A DNA stretch of 64,000 nucleotides from Hallerella succinigenes (GCF_002797675.1 NZ_PGEX01000001.1:1736001-1800000); one strand, 5' to 3'; positions 51,997-61,369 are shown, numbered from the stretch's first letter. The notes: a model not told the origin generated them from the letters alone. Translations and numbers: made by a program.

Positions 51997-53033
51997 TGCG
52001 ATTCCTTTCTCCTGAAATGCAGAAAAAGCTGCGCCAGTTCAAGCGGAACAAGATCGCGTTCGGTTCGCTTTGCGCCTTGCTTGTGATGTATGCGTTTTCG
52101 CTTCTTTCGCCGTGGCTCGTAAACGATGAACCTTTGATTTTGCGCTACGAAGGCAAAACCTATTTCCCGGCGTTTGTGACTTACGCGGAAACGGAATTCG
52201 GCGGAACCTATGAAACGGAACCGGATTATCCTGTGCTGATGGCAGATGCGAAAGAAGACGGTAAAAACGTCTGGGCGCTGATGCCGCTCATTGTGCAGGA
52301 TCCTTTGAAAGCGGATCTTTCGGCGGATGGAACGCCTCCTTTTGCGCCGAGTTCAAAACATTTGCTCGGAACGGATGCGCACGGTCGTGATGTGCTTTCG
52401 AGGCTTATTCACGGCTTTCGCATTTGCATGAGCTTTAGCTTGCTTTTGACGCTGCTCGGTACTTTTCTTGGAATTGTGATTGGCGGTATCCAAGGTTACC
52501 TAGGTGGAAAGTGGGATATTTTAATGCAACGCGGAATTGAAATCTGGTCTTCGCTCCCGTTCCTTTACGTGGTGATTTTGATCGGGTCGATTTACGGCAG
52601 AAGCTTTGTCCTGTTGATTGCGATCATGGCGATTTTCAACTGGATCTCTTTGAGCTATTATATGCGCGCGGAATACCTGAAACTCCGTTCGCAACAGTAC
52701 GTGCGTGCGGCGAAAATGCTCGGCATGGGCCATGTGAGAATTTTCTTCAAGGAAATCCTCCCGAACGCATTCACTCCGGTGATTACGCTCTTTCCGTTTA
52801 CGCTCATCGGCGGCATCGGAAGTTTGACATCTCTCGACTTCTTAGGCTTTGGCCTTGAACCGCCGACGCCCAGCTGGGGCGAACTTATGAGCGAAGGATT
52901 GAACAACCTTTACGCACCGTGGATTTCCATTTGCACGGTCGCCGCTCTTTTCATCACGTTACTGCTCACCACTTTTGTCGGGGAAGGCATTCGCGATGCG
53001 ATGGACCCGAAATCCGGAGACCGCTATGAGTGA
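51996..53033 (+). CDS. yejE: Peptide ABC transporter permease, YejE type
   Basis: 345 residues. It has a first span after a short basic N-terminus (LRQFKRNKIAFGS), a roughly 100-residue periplasmic insert (about 45-120) typical of YejE, then five spans. The motif HLLGTDAHGRDVLSRLIHGFR and the coupling segment LGMGHVRIFFKEILPNAFTPV mark it as an OppC-family permease. Its last 8 bases overlap the ATPase gene. Confidence 0.9.
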   Translation: MRFLSPEMQKKLRQFKRNKIAFGSLCALLVMYAFSLLSPWLVNDEPLILRYEGKTYFPAFVTYAETEFGGTYETEPDYPVLMADAKEDGKNVWALMPLIVQDPLKADLSADGTPPFAPSSKHLLGTDAHGRDVLSRLIHGFRICMSFSLLLTLLGTFLGIVIGGIQGYLGGKWDILMQRGIEIWSSLPFLYVVILIGSIYGRSFVLLIAIMAIFNWISLSYYMRAEYLKLRSQQYVRAAKMLGMGHVRIFFKEILPNAFTPVITLFPFTLIGGIGSLTSLDFLGFGLEPPTPSWGELMSEGLNNLYAPWISICTVAALFITLLLTTFVGEGIRDAMDPKSGDRYE

Positions 53034-53802
53034 TACTGCACCGGTGATTCTTTCGGCAAAGGATATTTCGGTTGCCTTCGGCAAAAAGCAGGTGACGTTT
53101 GACGTTTCGTTCGACATTCACGCGGGGGAATTCTTTGCGCTTGTCGGAGAATCGGGCAGCGGCAAAAGCGTGACCTCGATGAGCCTTCTCGGACTTTTGC
53201 CAAAACCTTCGGCAAAGGCGATTTCGGGCTCTGCGATGTTTGATGGAAAAGATCTTTTGAAGCTTCCGCTTCCCGAACTGCGCAAGGTCCGCGGCAAAAA
53301 GATTTCCATGATTTTCCAAGAACCGATGCAGGCGCTCGATCCGGTCAGGACAATTCAAAGTCAGCTTTTGGAAGCGATTCCGGAGGTTCCCAAAAAGGAT
53401 GCCTTGGAAAAGATTTGCGAATTTTTGAAGTCCGCAGGCTTTGCGGATCCGGAACGCGTCATGCGCGGTTACCCTTGCGAAATGAGCGGCGGCATGCTTC
53501 AGCGCATTTGCATTGTGATGTCGCTTTTGCCTCATCCGGATTTGATTATTGCAGACGAACCGACGACCGCGTTGGACGTAACGGTTCAGGCGGCGGTGCT
53601 CGCCGTACTCAAGCGCATGGCGGTGGAATCTCACACGGCGGTGCTGCTCATTACGCACAATATGGGACTTGTGGCGCAGTACACGGAACGCGTTGCCGTG
53701 ATGTATCAGGGTCGAATTGTGGAAACGGGAACGAGCCGCGACATTATTCTGCATCCGAAGGATGCTTATACCCAAAGACTCATCGCGGCGATTCCGCAGT
53801 AA
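53026..53802 (+). CDS. Peptide ABC transporter ATP-binding protein, single domain
   Basis: 258 residues from ATG 53026. Walker A GESGSGKS (about 39-46), signature MSGGMLQR, Walker B DLIIADEPTTALD and the switch His in LITHNMG are intact. It corresponds to OppD or to the first half of the two-domain YejF (about 530 residues). The second ATPase half and the substrate-binding protein YejA are not in this cluster, so partners must be encoded elsewhere. The 3' end overlaps the convergent barrel gene by 37 bases. Confidence 0.88.
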   Translation: MSDTAPVILSAKDISVAFGKKQVTFDVSFDIHAGEFFALVGESGSGKSVTSMSLLGLLPKPSAKAISGSAMFDGKDLLKLPLPELRKVRGKKISMIFQEPMQALDPVRTIQSQLLEAIPEVPKKDALEKICEFLKSAGFADPERVMRGYPCEMSGGMLQRICIVMSLLPHPDLIIADEPTTALDVTVQAAVLAVLKRMAVESHTAVLLITHNMGLVAQYTERVAVMYQGRIVETGTSRDIILHPKDAYTQRLIAAIPQ

Positions 53803-55211
53803 AAGCGGAAACCGATCGAAGCGTCGAAAGCGAATCCTGTGCGGAGCGGCAGGTATTCCGTTTTGGAAGGCACCTTTCCGTCTTCGGTATTCCCTGTGAA
53901 CGAAACGTCGACTTCATTACCGTTCTCATCGGTTTCGGTCAGTTCCTTTGACAAAATAAGAGGCGCTATCTGGTATGCGTTTGCATCAAAAAAGAAGCGC
54001 CGCTTCGGAGTTTCCACCTTGAACGATAAGCCTGCAATGACGCCGAAGGCGTTCAGAGAACCTTCATAAATTCTCTTTCTCACCTGGGTCAAAATGAGAG
54101 CGGTCTTCACATTTTCCTGTGCACCGTCCAGCTTTCCTTGAACGTAGAAGAAGTCTGCGGAAATTCCTGGGCGCAGGTGAAATTCACCCGGTGAAAATTC
54201 AAAAGTCCGCTTGATTTTTGCGTGGGAAAGGAATCCCGAAAGATCTCCGTACATGCGGTAGTTGACTTTGTAAAAGCTGAGCGAAAGTGTCTGCAATAGG
54301 GAATAGTCCAAGGCTCGCTGCGGGGCCAAAGTTTCAAAAAACCGTTCCGCGTGGCGGGGAATTTCTAACTGCAAAAAGAACGCTCCGGCCTGCAGATTCC
54401 ACTTTGCATTTTCGTAAGCAAGGTTTGCGCCTTCCAAATTACCGCGTAGTTCTAAATATCCAAAACGTTTAACGTTATTCTCTTCGGAACGGAGCAAAAA
54501 AAACTCTGAATTCAAGTGCGCCCACAACGCCAAGAATCGAATGGTTCCGCTTGTACCGCGGTATTCATAATTCAAACGTCCGAGAATGCCTTCGCTCGAA
54601 TCGCGGATTGCATCATGCACGTCTTCAAAAGGTGCACGGCGTGTGTGCAAAAAATCCCAGTTGATTTCGGCGACATGACGGAGATACTTGGAACCGATAA
54701 AGGCACCTTTGGTTCTATAACGCGCTTCGTATTCCAAATCCACCGTATCGAGGAGACCGTTTGGAACCAGAGTTGTCCATTTCGTTTTTAAGGTTCCGAC
54801 GGAACCGCCTCCCAAATGCATGCCGATGTAAAAAAGAGAATCGTTTAGCTGCAAACTGGAAACGGTGAGAGCTCGCAGGTGTTCATTATTTCCGGCGACA
54901 GAAGTTTCTAAAATCAGATGGCGAAATTTTCCGCGGGTGCCGATTTCCATTTCGGAAACGGACATTTCCGACTTGAGCTTCCAGGCTTTGTAAGTCCAAG
55001 AACCGCTGGTTTCAGAATGGCGTAATTTGGCGTCGATATCCAAAACGCTTGTGCGCAGGGAATCTAGAATTTGACATCCGAATGCGTTCGCACTGGCGTC
55101 GTTTTCGTTTAACAAAAAAAGCCCGCTACAGCGGGCCATCCCCGTCTCCTTCCACTCTGCAGAAGCTAAAGCCGCAAAAGTCAAAAAGAAAACGAGAATT
55201 TTTTGGAACAT
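53766..55211 (-). CDS. Predicted secreted/outer-membrane protein of unknown function
   Basis: 481 residues. A signal peptide (FQKILVFFLTFAALASA) is followed by a beta-rich sequence with many alternating aromatic strands (for example FEFSPGEFHLRPGISADFFYVQGKL and LRTGFAFDASIGFRFY), suggesting a barrel. No family recognised. It starts 10 bases after the stop of the large lipoprotein gene, so the two are co-expressed and may form an outer-membrane pair. Confidence 0.65.
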   Translation of the reverse strand: MFQKILVFFLTFAALASAEWKETGMARCSGLFLLNENDASANAFGCQILDSLRTSVLDIDAKLRHSETSGSWTYKAWKLKSEMSVSEMEIGTRGKFRHLILETSVAGNNEHLRALTVSSLQLNDSLFYIGMHLGGGSVGTLKTKWTTLVPNGLLDTVDLEYEARYRTKGAFIGSKYLRHVAEINWDFLHTRRAPFEDVHDAIRDSSEGILGRLNYEYRGTSGTIRFLALWAHLNSEFFLLRSEENNVKRFGYLELRGNLEGANLAYENAKWNLQAGAFFLQLEIPRHAERFFETLAPQRALDYSLLQTLSLSFYKVNYRMYGDLSGFLSHAKIKRTFEFSPGEFHLRPGISADFFYVQGKLDGAQENVKTALILTQVRKRIYEGSLNAFGVIAGLSFKVETPKRRFFFDANAYQIAPLILSKELTETDENGNEVDVSFTGNTEDGKVPSKTEYLPLRTGFAFDASIGFRFYCGIAAMSLWV

Positions 55212-55221
55212 AGGAATCTAA

Positions 55222-57054
55222 TTACTTCCCAGCGCCATACATCAGGATGACGAAGAGATAAGCCATTGTTTTCTGATCCATGTTCGGGAAAACGCCGTTG
55301 AAGGTTGGATCCGGGAACACGATGTAATCGGTAAGGTCTTCCGGATGGATTTTGTCGTATTGGAGTTCTTTGTGGAAATTCGCGAGAGAAATGGTCTTTT
55401 TCCCTTCAGCATCGGTGAAGTAGAATAAATCCGGCATCAGATTATAGGGAATATAGGCGAAGAATTGGTCTTTTCCCGTCATACGGCAGAAGGTTCCGGA
55501 CTCCGAGTTCAGGCTGTATGTGTCGTTGATCATTTCTGCTAAAGGACCCGTTGTGTCGTTGATGGTGACACTGCAATTTTCCCAAGATATTTCAAAGGAA
55601 ATGTACCTGCCGTCAGTTGTGATGTAATGACCGCTGGATTTGCCTATGTAAAGATTATCAATGAAAGGGACTTTTTCTTTGACAATCTGTTTTGCGTATT
55701 TTTCCGCGAGGTTAATGGATTCGGAGATATCATCCGAAGACCATTCGTAATAGGCCGTATCAGAAAGGAAATGGCTCCATTCCGAGTAGTCGATGCTCTT
55801 GTAATACGGGAAGAAGTCCTGGATACCGTCGGTAATGGAGAAGAACTTCTTCGGGCAGATTTTAATTTCGATTTCGTTAAATTCCACGGTGATAGAAGTG
55901 CGAATCACCTGTTGGACGGAGTCGAGGACGTTAATCACTTTTTTAACATTTTCGGTCGAAATGTCGCCCATTTCGCCATCGCTAATGGCAATGACTGCGG
56001 ATGTTGCGTATTTGGAGCTTGTGCTGTCGAGAAGAGTCTGGAGACCGTTCTTTACGTTGCCAACGGCGCTGTCTAGCATGTCCGGAATAGAACTGTATTT
56101 GGTCTTCCAAGCGTCTTTCACCGTGAGGAAGCTTGCGCTATCGCTCAAAAGGTGGTAAGCCTGGTTGACAGCATCTTTGTACAACTGGTATTCTTCGGCT
56201 TGGGTAGAGTCAGGTTCGATTTCGGCAAGGTGGACGATCCAGTTATAGGAACCGTTAAGCGATGCGTCGAGATTGTAAGAAGCGAGGAGGGTGAGAGCTG
56301 CTTCCGTTGCCTGGAGAGCGCCCGCGGTGAGCTGGAATTCTCCCTTGCCCAAGGAGAGGGTGTTGCCGTCTGCTTCGTATACGTAATAGAAGTCGTTGTC
56401 GATCAAGTTCTTGAAAATTTTAAGGGACTGCTGCACAGTCGGGAGTGCGTTCGATTCGATGATGCCTTGGATACGGTCCGTAATCAAGGTGCTGTCGACT
56501 TTGATTGCGGTCTTGACGACTTCGCTTGCGTAATTTTCTGCCTGGTAAATATTGACCAAAGCGAATTTTTGTTCGGTGGAGCCGAGCAGAAGGGAGTCGG
56601 TAATCACCTTGACTTCCGGGTCATTGACGAGGTTTGCCACGGTAGCGAGAGCGTAACCGAGCTGGGCTTCGCAGTTGCCCGGCTGACTTTCGAGAGCGGA
56701 ACTGAAGAGTTCTGTTGCATTAGCGATTTCGGACTGGAAATTCTTGTAGTTTTCGACAGTTTTGAGAGCGAATTCGCTGGAATAAACCATGTTCATGAAT
56801 GCTGCGGTAGCTTCAGAAATCTGTGCCTGGAGCTTTGCGTCTTTAGCTGTTTCGCAGTTGCTTATATCGAGTTCTTCTACAGAGCTCGAAGAAGAGCTTC
56901 CTTTGGAATCGGAAGACTTATCCTTGGAAGTGGATGAGATTTCTTCGGCGACAGAAGAAGAACTGTCATTGTCCGATGCGCTCGAAGAATTGCCGCAACC
57001 GAAGAAGATGGCACAAGAGGCTACGATTAGCCCCAGAAAACGGAAATATTTCAT
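55222..57054 (-). CDS. Large lipoprotein with Ser-rich linker, unknown function
   Basis: 610 residues from ATG 57054. Lipobox AIFFGC (Cys at about 20), then a Ser/Asp-rich linker (about 21-60) of the kind seen on many Fibrobacter surface lipoproteins. The long alpha-helical body may include TPR-like repeats near residues 70-200 (ELFSSALESQPGNCEAQLGYALATVANLV). The C-terminal third is more beta-rich. No enzymatic motif seen. Upstream partner of the 53766-55211 protein. Confidence 0.68.
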   Translation of the reverse strand: MKYFRFLGLIVASCAIFFGCGNSSSASDNDSSSSVAEEISSTSKDKSSDSKGSSSSSSVEELDISNCETAKDAKLQAQISEATAAFMNMVYSSEFALKTVENYKNFQSEIANATELFSSALESQPGNCEAQLGYALATVANLVNDPEVKVITDSLLLGSTEQKFALVNIYQAENYASEVVKTAIKVDSTLITDRIQGIIESNALPTVQQSLKIFKNLIDNDFYYVYEADGNTLSLGKGEFQLTAGALQATEAALTLLASYNLDASLNGSYNWIVHLAEIEPDSTQAEEYQLYKDAVNQAYHLLSDSASFLTVKDAWKTKYSSIPDMLDSAVGNVKNGLQTLLDSTSSKYATSAVIAISDGEMGDISTENVKKVINVLDSVQQVIRTSITVEFNEIEIKICPKKFFSITDGIQDFFPYYKSIDYSEWSHFLSDTAYYEWSSDDISESINLAEKYAKQIVKEKVPFIDNLYIGKSSGHYITTDGRYISFEISWENCSVTINDTTGPLAEMINDTYSLNSESGTFCRMTGKDQFFAYIPYNLMPDLFYFTDAEGKKTISLANFHKELQYDKIHPEDLTDYIVFPDPTFNGVFPNMDQKTMAYLFVILMYGAGK

Positions 57055-57107
57055 AAGAACCTCCATGAATACATGTTTCTCCGCAGTGAATTGCAGGAGA
57101 AACCTAG

Positions 57108-57136
57108 AAAAAAACGGCCTTATTGAAAGACCGTTT
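57108..57136 (-). terminator. Terminator of the nrdG-nrdD-trxB operon
   Basis: Read leftward, AAACGGTCTT and AAGGCCGTTT form a stem of about 9 pairs with one mismatch and a short loop, followed by a T-run, 30 bases past the trxB stop. Confidence 0.8.
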
Positions 57137-57165
57137 GATACGAAAGTTACGAAAAGCTTGCAAAG

Positions 57166-58083
57166 TCAGTGAAATTTGGAATCGATGTACTTCCATGCGG
57201 CGACGGCTGCGTTCGAGCCGTCTGCGATTGCCGTGGTCAACTGCCGAACGTTCTTCTTTCGGCAATCGCCCGCGACAAAAATCCCTTCGGATTTTGTCGC
57301 CCCGCCTTCATCGGACGCAAAGTATCCTTCCGCATCCAGATCCGTCAAATCCGCAAATGCCAGATTGTTCGGAACCTGGCCGATGGCGATAAAGGCGGCA
57401 TCGGTCTTGAGGATTTTTTCGGAACCGTCGAGTTTGTCTGTATAACGGATCTGCGTCAGATTTCCGGAGCCTTGGAATTCTTCGATGTTTACATTCGGCA
57501 ACCAGAAAATATTCGGAATGCTTTTGGCGCGTTCCATGAGATTTTCGTCGGCGCGGAACTCGTCGCGGCGGTGCAGAATCGTCACCTCCGAAGCGAGCGC
57601 CGAAAGGTAAAGCGCATCGGTAATCGCTGTATTCCCGCCACCGATTACTGCAACGGGTCGGCCCTTGAAAAAGGCTCCGTCGCAGAGGGCGCAAAAGGAA
57701 ATCCCATGACCTTGAAATTCCTCTTCACCGGGAATGTTCAACAGGCGGTGCTTTACGCCTGTCGCAAGGATCACGGCACGTGCTTCAAAGTTGCCGTCAT
57801 CCGTCACCACGATGTGCGAGCCGTTCTCGCCCTTTTCAATGCGCAAAGCCGCTGCTAGTTCAAATTCCACGCCCAAGGCGGAAACCTGTTCGTATAGATT
57901 GTCGGCAAAGCTCATGCCGCTCATCTTGGCGATGCCCGGATAGTTTTCCACCAGCGGAGATTTGGCGATTTGACCGCCGATGCCTTCCGCGTCGAGAATT
58001 TTGACTGTTTTACCGGCGCGCGCCGCATAGAGTGCGGCGGTGAGTCCCGCGGGACCTGCGCCTACGATTAAAACGTCTGTCAT
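57166..58083 (-). CDS. trxB: Thioredoxin-disulfide reductase
   Basis: 305 residues. FAD-binding GAGPAGLTAALYAARAG at the N-terminus, redox-active CALC (Cys131, Cys134; usual form CATC), NADPH-binding GGGNTAITDALYLS and the C-terminal GIFVAGDCRKKNVRQLTTAIADG. It lies 12 bases after nrdD, so it probably reduces the glutaredoxin-like tail fused to that reductase, as well as free thioredoxins. Confidence 0.94.
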   Translation of the reverse strand: MTDVLIVGAGPAGLTAALYAARAGKTVKILDAEGIGGQIAKSPLVENYPGIAKMSGMSFADNLYEQVSALGVEFELAAALRIEKGENGSHIVVTDDGNFEARAVILATGVKHRLLNIPGEEEFQGHGISFCALCDGAFFKGRPVAVIGGGNTAITDALYLSALASEVTILHRRDEFRADENLMERAKSIPNIFWLPNVNIEEFQGSGNLTQIRYTDKLDGSEKILKTDAAFIAIGQVPNNLAFADLTDLDAEGYFASDEGGATKSEGIFVAGDCRKKNVRQLTTAIADGSNAAVAAWKYIDSKFH

Positions 58084-58095
58084 CTTACCTTCTGC

Positions 58096-60486
58096 TTAGC
58101 CTTTGACGAATTTCTTGATGTTCGAAACGTTCTGGATGAGTTCCACATGGTTGCCTTCGAACACGACGAGGGTCGGAGCCTGCTTCACGTCGAACTTTTT
58201 GGTGAGATCGACTTCGATTTCGGCGTCTACGACTTTGTAAGAGTAATGGTCACCGTCGAGAATGGACTTTGCCATTTTGCAGTTCGGGCAAGTTTTGGTG
58301 GTGAAGAGCATAGCCATCTTTCCCATATCCGTTGCCTGGGATGCGACTGTTGCAGTTGCTTTAGGCGCTTTGGTAGAAGCCTGTGCCGTTTCACGGGTGA
58401 TCGTGTGCGTAAGCTTCGAGGATTCCGCATGGTAAACCTGACGGTCGTTGTATTCCTGCAACTTGCCGTCGTTCCAGTTTTTGACCGGGCGGTAGTAACC
58501 GGTAATGCGACTCCACGTTTCGGTGGGCTTTCCGCAGTGTGGGCAAACTTTCTGTTCTCCGTTCAGGTATCCGTGATCGGCACAGATGGAATATGTTGGG
58601 GAAAGCGTGTAGTATGGAAGTTTGTAGTTTTCCGCGATCTTTTTTACGAGATTTGCGGCGGATTTCCAGTTCGGCAGACGTTCGCCGAGGAACGCGTGGA
58701 AAACGGTTCCGGACGTGTAAAGCGTCTGCAGCTCATCTTGCACGTCGAGGGCGCTGAAGATGTCTTGCGTGTAGCCGACCGGCAAGTGCGAAGAATTCGT
58801 GTAGTACGGGGAACCGTTTTCGTTGGCGGTCACGATGTCCGGGAACTGAGACTTGTCATGCTTGGCGAAGCGGAAAGCGGTGGATTCTGCCGGGGTCGCT
58901 TCCAGGTTGTAAAGGTCACCGTACATTTCCTGGTAATCGGAAAGGCGCGTTCTCATGTGATTCAGAACCTTCTTGGCAAATTCTTGCGCTTCCTTGTGCG
59001 TCAGGTCCTTGCCGAGCCACTTGGCGTTCAAAGTCGCTTCGTTCATGCCGACGAGACCGATCGTGGAGAAGTGGTTGTTGAATGTGCCTAGGTAATGCTT
59101 GGTGTACGGATAGAGGCCTTCGTTCAAAAGCTTCGTGACCGTGGTACGCTTGACTTTAAGAGAACGGGCGGCGATGTCCATCATCTTGTTAAGACGGGCG
59201 AAGAAGTCGTTTTCGTTACTCGAAAGATAGGCGCAGCGCGGCAGGTTGATGGTGACGACGCCAATCGAGCCGGTGCTTTCGCCACTGCCGAAGTAGCCTC
59301 CGGATTTTTTGCGAAGTTCACGCAGGTCGAGACGCAGTCTGCAGCACATGGAGCGGACGTCAGAAGGTTCCATGTCGCTGTTGATGTAGTTCGAGAAATA
59401 CGGGGTGCCGAACTTGGAGGTCATTTCGAACAGAAGACGGTTGTTTTCCGTTTCGGACCAATCAAAGTCACGGGTAATGGAATAGGTCGGAATCGGATAC
59501 TGGAATCCTCGTCCGTTGGCGTCGCCTTCAAGCATCACCTCGATGAACGCTTTGTTTACCATGTCCATTTCCTTTTGGCAATCTTTATACTTGAACGGCA
59601 TTTCCTTGCCGCCGACAATTGCGTTCAATTCCGCGAGATCGTTTGGAACTGTCCAGTCGAGAGTGATGTTCGTGAACGGCGCCTGTGAACCCCAGCGGGA
59701 CGGAGTGTTCACGCCGTAAATGAAGGACTCGATGCTCTTCTTTGTCTGTTCGTAAGAAAGGGCGTCTGCCTTGACGAATGCGGAAAGGTACGTGTCGAAA
59801 GAGGAGAAAGCCTGAGCGCCCGCCCATTCGTTCTGCATAATGCCGAGAAAGTTCACCATTTGATTGCAGAGCTGCGGCAAGTGCTTTGCTGGGGCGGAAG
59901 TGATTTTGCCCGGAACACCGCCGAGACCTTCCTGGATCAGCTGCTTCAAAGACCAGCCGGCGCAATAGCCGGTGAGCATCGAAAGGTCGTGAATGTGGAT
60001 GTCCGTATTGCGGTGGGCATCGGCGATCTCGTTGTCGTAAATTTCGGAGAGCCAGTAGTTCGCTGTGATTGCGCCGGAGTTTGAAAGGATCAAGCCGCCG
60101 ACGGAATACGTCACCGTCGAATTTTCCTTGACGCGCCAATCGGAGGTTTTCACGTAACCGTCGACCGTCTTCTTGTAATCGAGAAGGGCGGACTTCATGT
60201 TGCGCACTTTTTCACGTTCACGACGGTACAAAATGTAAGCCTTTGCCACATCTTCATAACCCGCGCGCTGCAGAACGCGTTCCACGCTGTCTTGCACGTC
60301 TTCGACGGCGATCTTGCCGTTTTGGATTTTGTCATTAAAATCGGCGGTTACCTTCAACGCCAAGAAGTCGATGGTGTCGTCGGTATACTCCTTATCTTTT
60401 GCCTTGAAGGCTTTTAATATTGCACCGCGAATTTTTTCGATGTTGAAGTCGACAAATTCTCCGTCGCGTTTGATGACTTGATACAT
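58096..60486 (-). CDS. nrdD: Anaerobic ribonucleoside-triphosphate reductase with fused C-terminal glutaredoxin-like domain
   Basis: 796 residues. An N-terminal ATP-cone (YQVIKRDGEFVDFNIEKI) is followed by the class III catalytic barrel, the zinc site CxxC...CPHC (SICADHGYLNGEQKVCPHCG) and the glycyl-radical segment RITGYYRPV (about residue 680). After a linker (about 710-730) it continues into a redox domain with TTKTCPNCKMAKSIL and an APTLVVFEG cis-Pro region. Reduces NTPs to dNTPs without oxygen. The fused thiol domain plus adjacent trxB suggests a thioredoxin-type electron supply rather than formate. Confidence 0.93.
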   Translation of the reverse strand: MYQVIKRDGEFVDFNIEKIRGAILKAFKAKDKEYTDDTIDFLALKVTADFNDKIQNGKIAVEDVQDSVERVLQRAGYEDVAKAYILYRREREKVRNMKSALLDYKKTVDGYVKTSDWRVKENSTVTYSVGGLILSNSGAITANYWLSEIYDNEIADAHRNTDIHIHDLSMLTGYCAGWSLKQLIQEGLGGVPGKITSAPAKHLPQLCNQMVNFLGIMQNEWAGAQAFSSFDTYLSAFVKADALSYEQTKKSIESFIYGVNTPSRWGSQAPFTNITLDWTVPNDLAELNAIVGGKEMPFKYKDCQKEMDMVNKAFIEVMLEGDANGRGFQYPIPTYSITRDFDWSETENNRLLFEMTSKFGTPYFSNYINSDMEPSDVRSMCCRLRLDLRELRKKSGGYFGSGESTGSIGVVTINLPRCAYLSSNENDFFARLNKMMDIAARSLKVKRTTVTKLLNEGLYPYTKHYLGTFNNHFSTIGLVGMNEATLNAKWLGKDLTHKEAQEFAKKVLNHMRTRLSDYQEMYGDLYNLEATPAESTAFRFAKHDKSQFPDIVTANENGSPYYTNSSHLPVGYTQDIFSALDVQDELQTLYTSGTVFHAFLGERLPNWKSAANLVKKIAENYKLPYYTLSPTYSICADHGYLNGEQKVCPHCGKPTETWSRITGYYRPVKNWNDGKLQEYNDRQVYHAESSKLTHTITRETAQASTKAPKATATVASQATDMGKMAMLFTTKTCPNCKMAKSILDGDHYSYKVVDAEIEVDLTKKFDVKQAPTLVVFEGNHVELIQNVSNIKKFVKG

Positions 60487-61214
60487 GTGGATTCCTCTTC
60501 CTCTGGTGTTAAATCCTGGACTCCGCGAAGTTTCACATTTGGAACGTAGGCGGAAACAATTTCTTTAAAGTGGTTCATGCCTTCCGCATCAACCGGGTGC
60601 AGTCGAATGTTGCCGACAAGGTCTCCCGAGTCGACGAACTGCTGTAAGTAATAAGGCTCATTCCCGTGAATCCATTCTCCGATTTTGTAGAAGGATTCGG
60701 CATCGTGGAATTCGCTGATGACTGTTGTGCGGAATTCAAACGGCTGGTTCCCCGTGAGCAAAAAATCCACGCTCTCCTCCACAGCCGAGGTATCGTAATT
60801 CGGAATGCCGACGGTTTCGCCGTAGCGTTCCAAGGAATTTTTGATGTCTACCGCAACATAGTCGAGAAGTCCCCCTTCCGAGAGTCTTCTGAGACGTTCC
60901 GGGGAAGTGCCATTCGTATCGAGCTTGACCTGGAATCCCATATCCCGGATCTCGAGAATGAAATCTTCAATGCCCGACTGCAGCAATGGTTCTCCGCCGG
61001 AAATGCAGATTCCGTCCAAAATGCCCTGGCGCTTGCCAAGGAACTGGAAGAAATCGTCGATTGAAACGTCCGGTGCCTGAAACGCGTTCGGGAGCACGAG
61101 GGACGCATTATGGCAGAAGGGACAACGCCAGTTACAGCCCCGAGTGAACACGGTGCAAGCGAGCTTGCCCGGGAAGTCGAGGAGGGTTAAACGTTGTAAT
61201 CCTTGTAGCATCAT
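60414..61214 (-). CDS. nrdG: Anaerobic ribonucleotide reductase activating radical SAM protein
   Basis: 266 residues from ATG 61214 (the ATG at 61211 is equally possible). The radical SAM cluster motif CNWRCPFC (C-x3-C-x2-C) follows LLDFPGKLACTVFTRG. SAM-binding ISGGEPLLQ and the DTNG motif are present. It generates the glycyl radical on NrdD. The last 73 bases overlap the start of nrdD, an unusually long overlap. First gene of the nrdG-nrdD-trxB operon, 44 bases after a NrdR-like box. Confidence 0.92.
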   Translation of the reverse strand: MMLQGLQRLTLLDFPGKLACTVFTRGCNWRCPFCHNASLVLPNAFQAPDVSIDDFFQFLGKRQGILDGICISGGEPLLQSGIEDFILEIRDMGFQVKLDTNGTSPERLRRLSEGGLLDYVAVDIKNSLERYGETVGIPNYDTSAVEESVDFLLTGNQPFEFRTTVISEFHDAESFYKIGEWIHGNEPYYLQQFVDSGDLVGNIRLHPVDAEGMNHFKEIVSAYVPNVKLRGVQDLTPEEEESTCIKSSNATENLSTSTSKKFAVQY

Positions 61215-61257
61215 ACTTTGAATAGTAATAAATCTTGTGGTGGTTTGCAATAAAAAT

Positions 61258-61273
61258 ACACAATATTTTGTGT
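61258..61273 (-). promoter_or_regulatory. NrdR-like operator box
   Basis: ACACAATATTTTGTGT fits the 16-base NrdR consensus (ACAC-A/T-ATAT-A/T-TGTGT type) and lies 44 bases upstream of nrdG. A weak second box may lie at about 61288-61303, centred 30 bases away (about three helical turns, as is common for NrdR pairs). NrdR represses ribonucleotide reductase genes when dATP is high. Confidence 0.65.
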
Positions 61274-61369
61274 ATGACGTGAAAAAAACTACTATCTGTG
61301 GGATAAATTGTTGATTTATTAGGAATTATGGGAAATTTGAACGTAATGAAATTGTAAGTAAGAAAAAAT

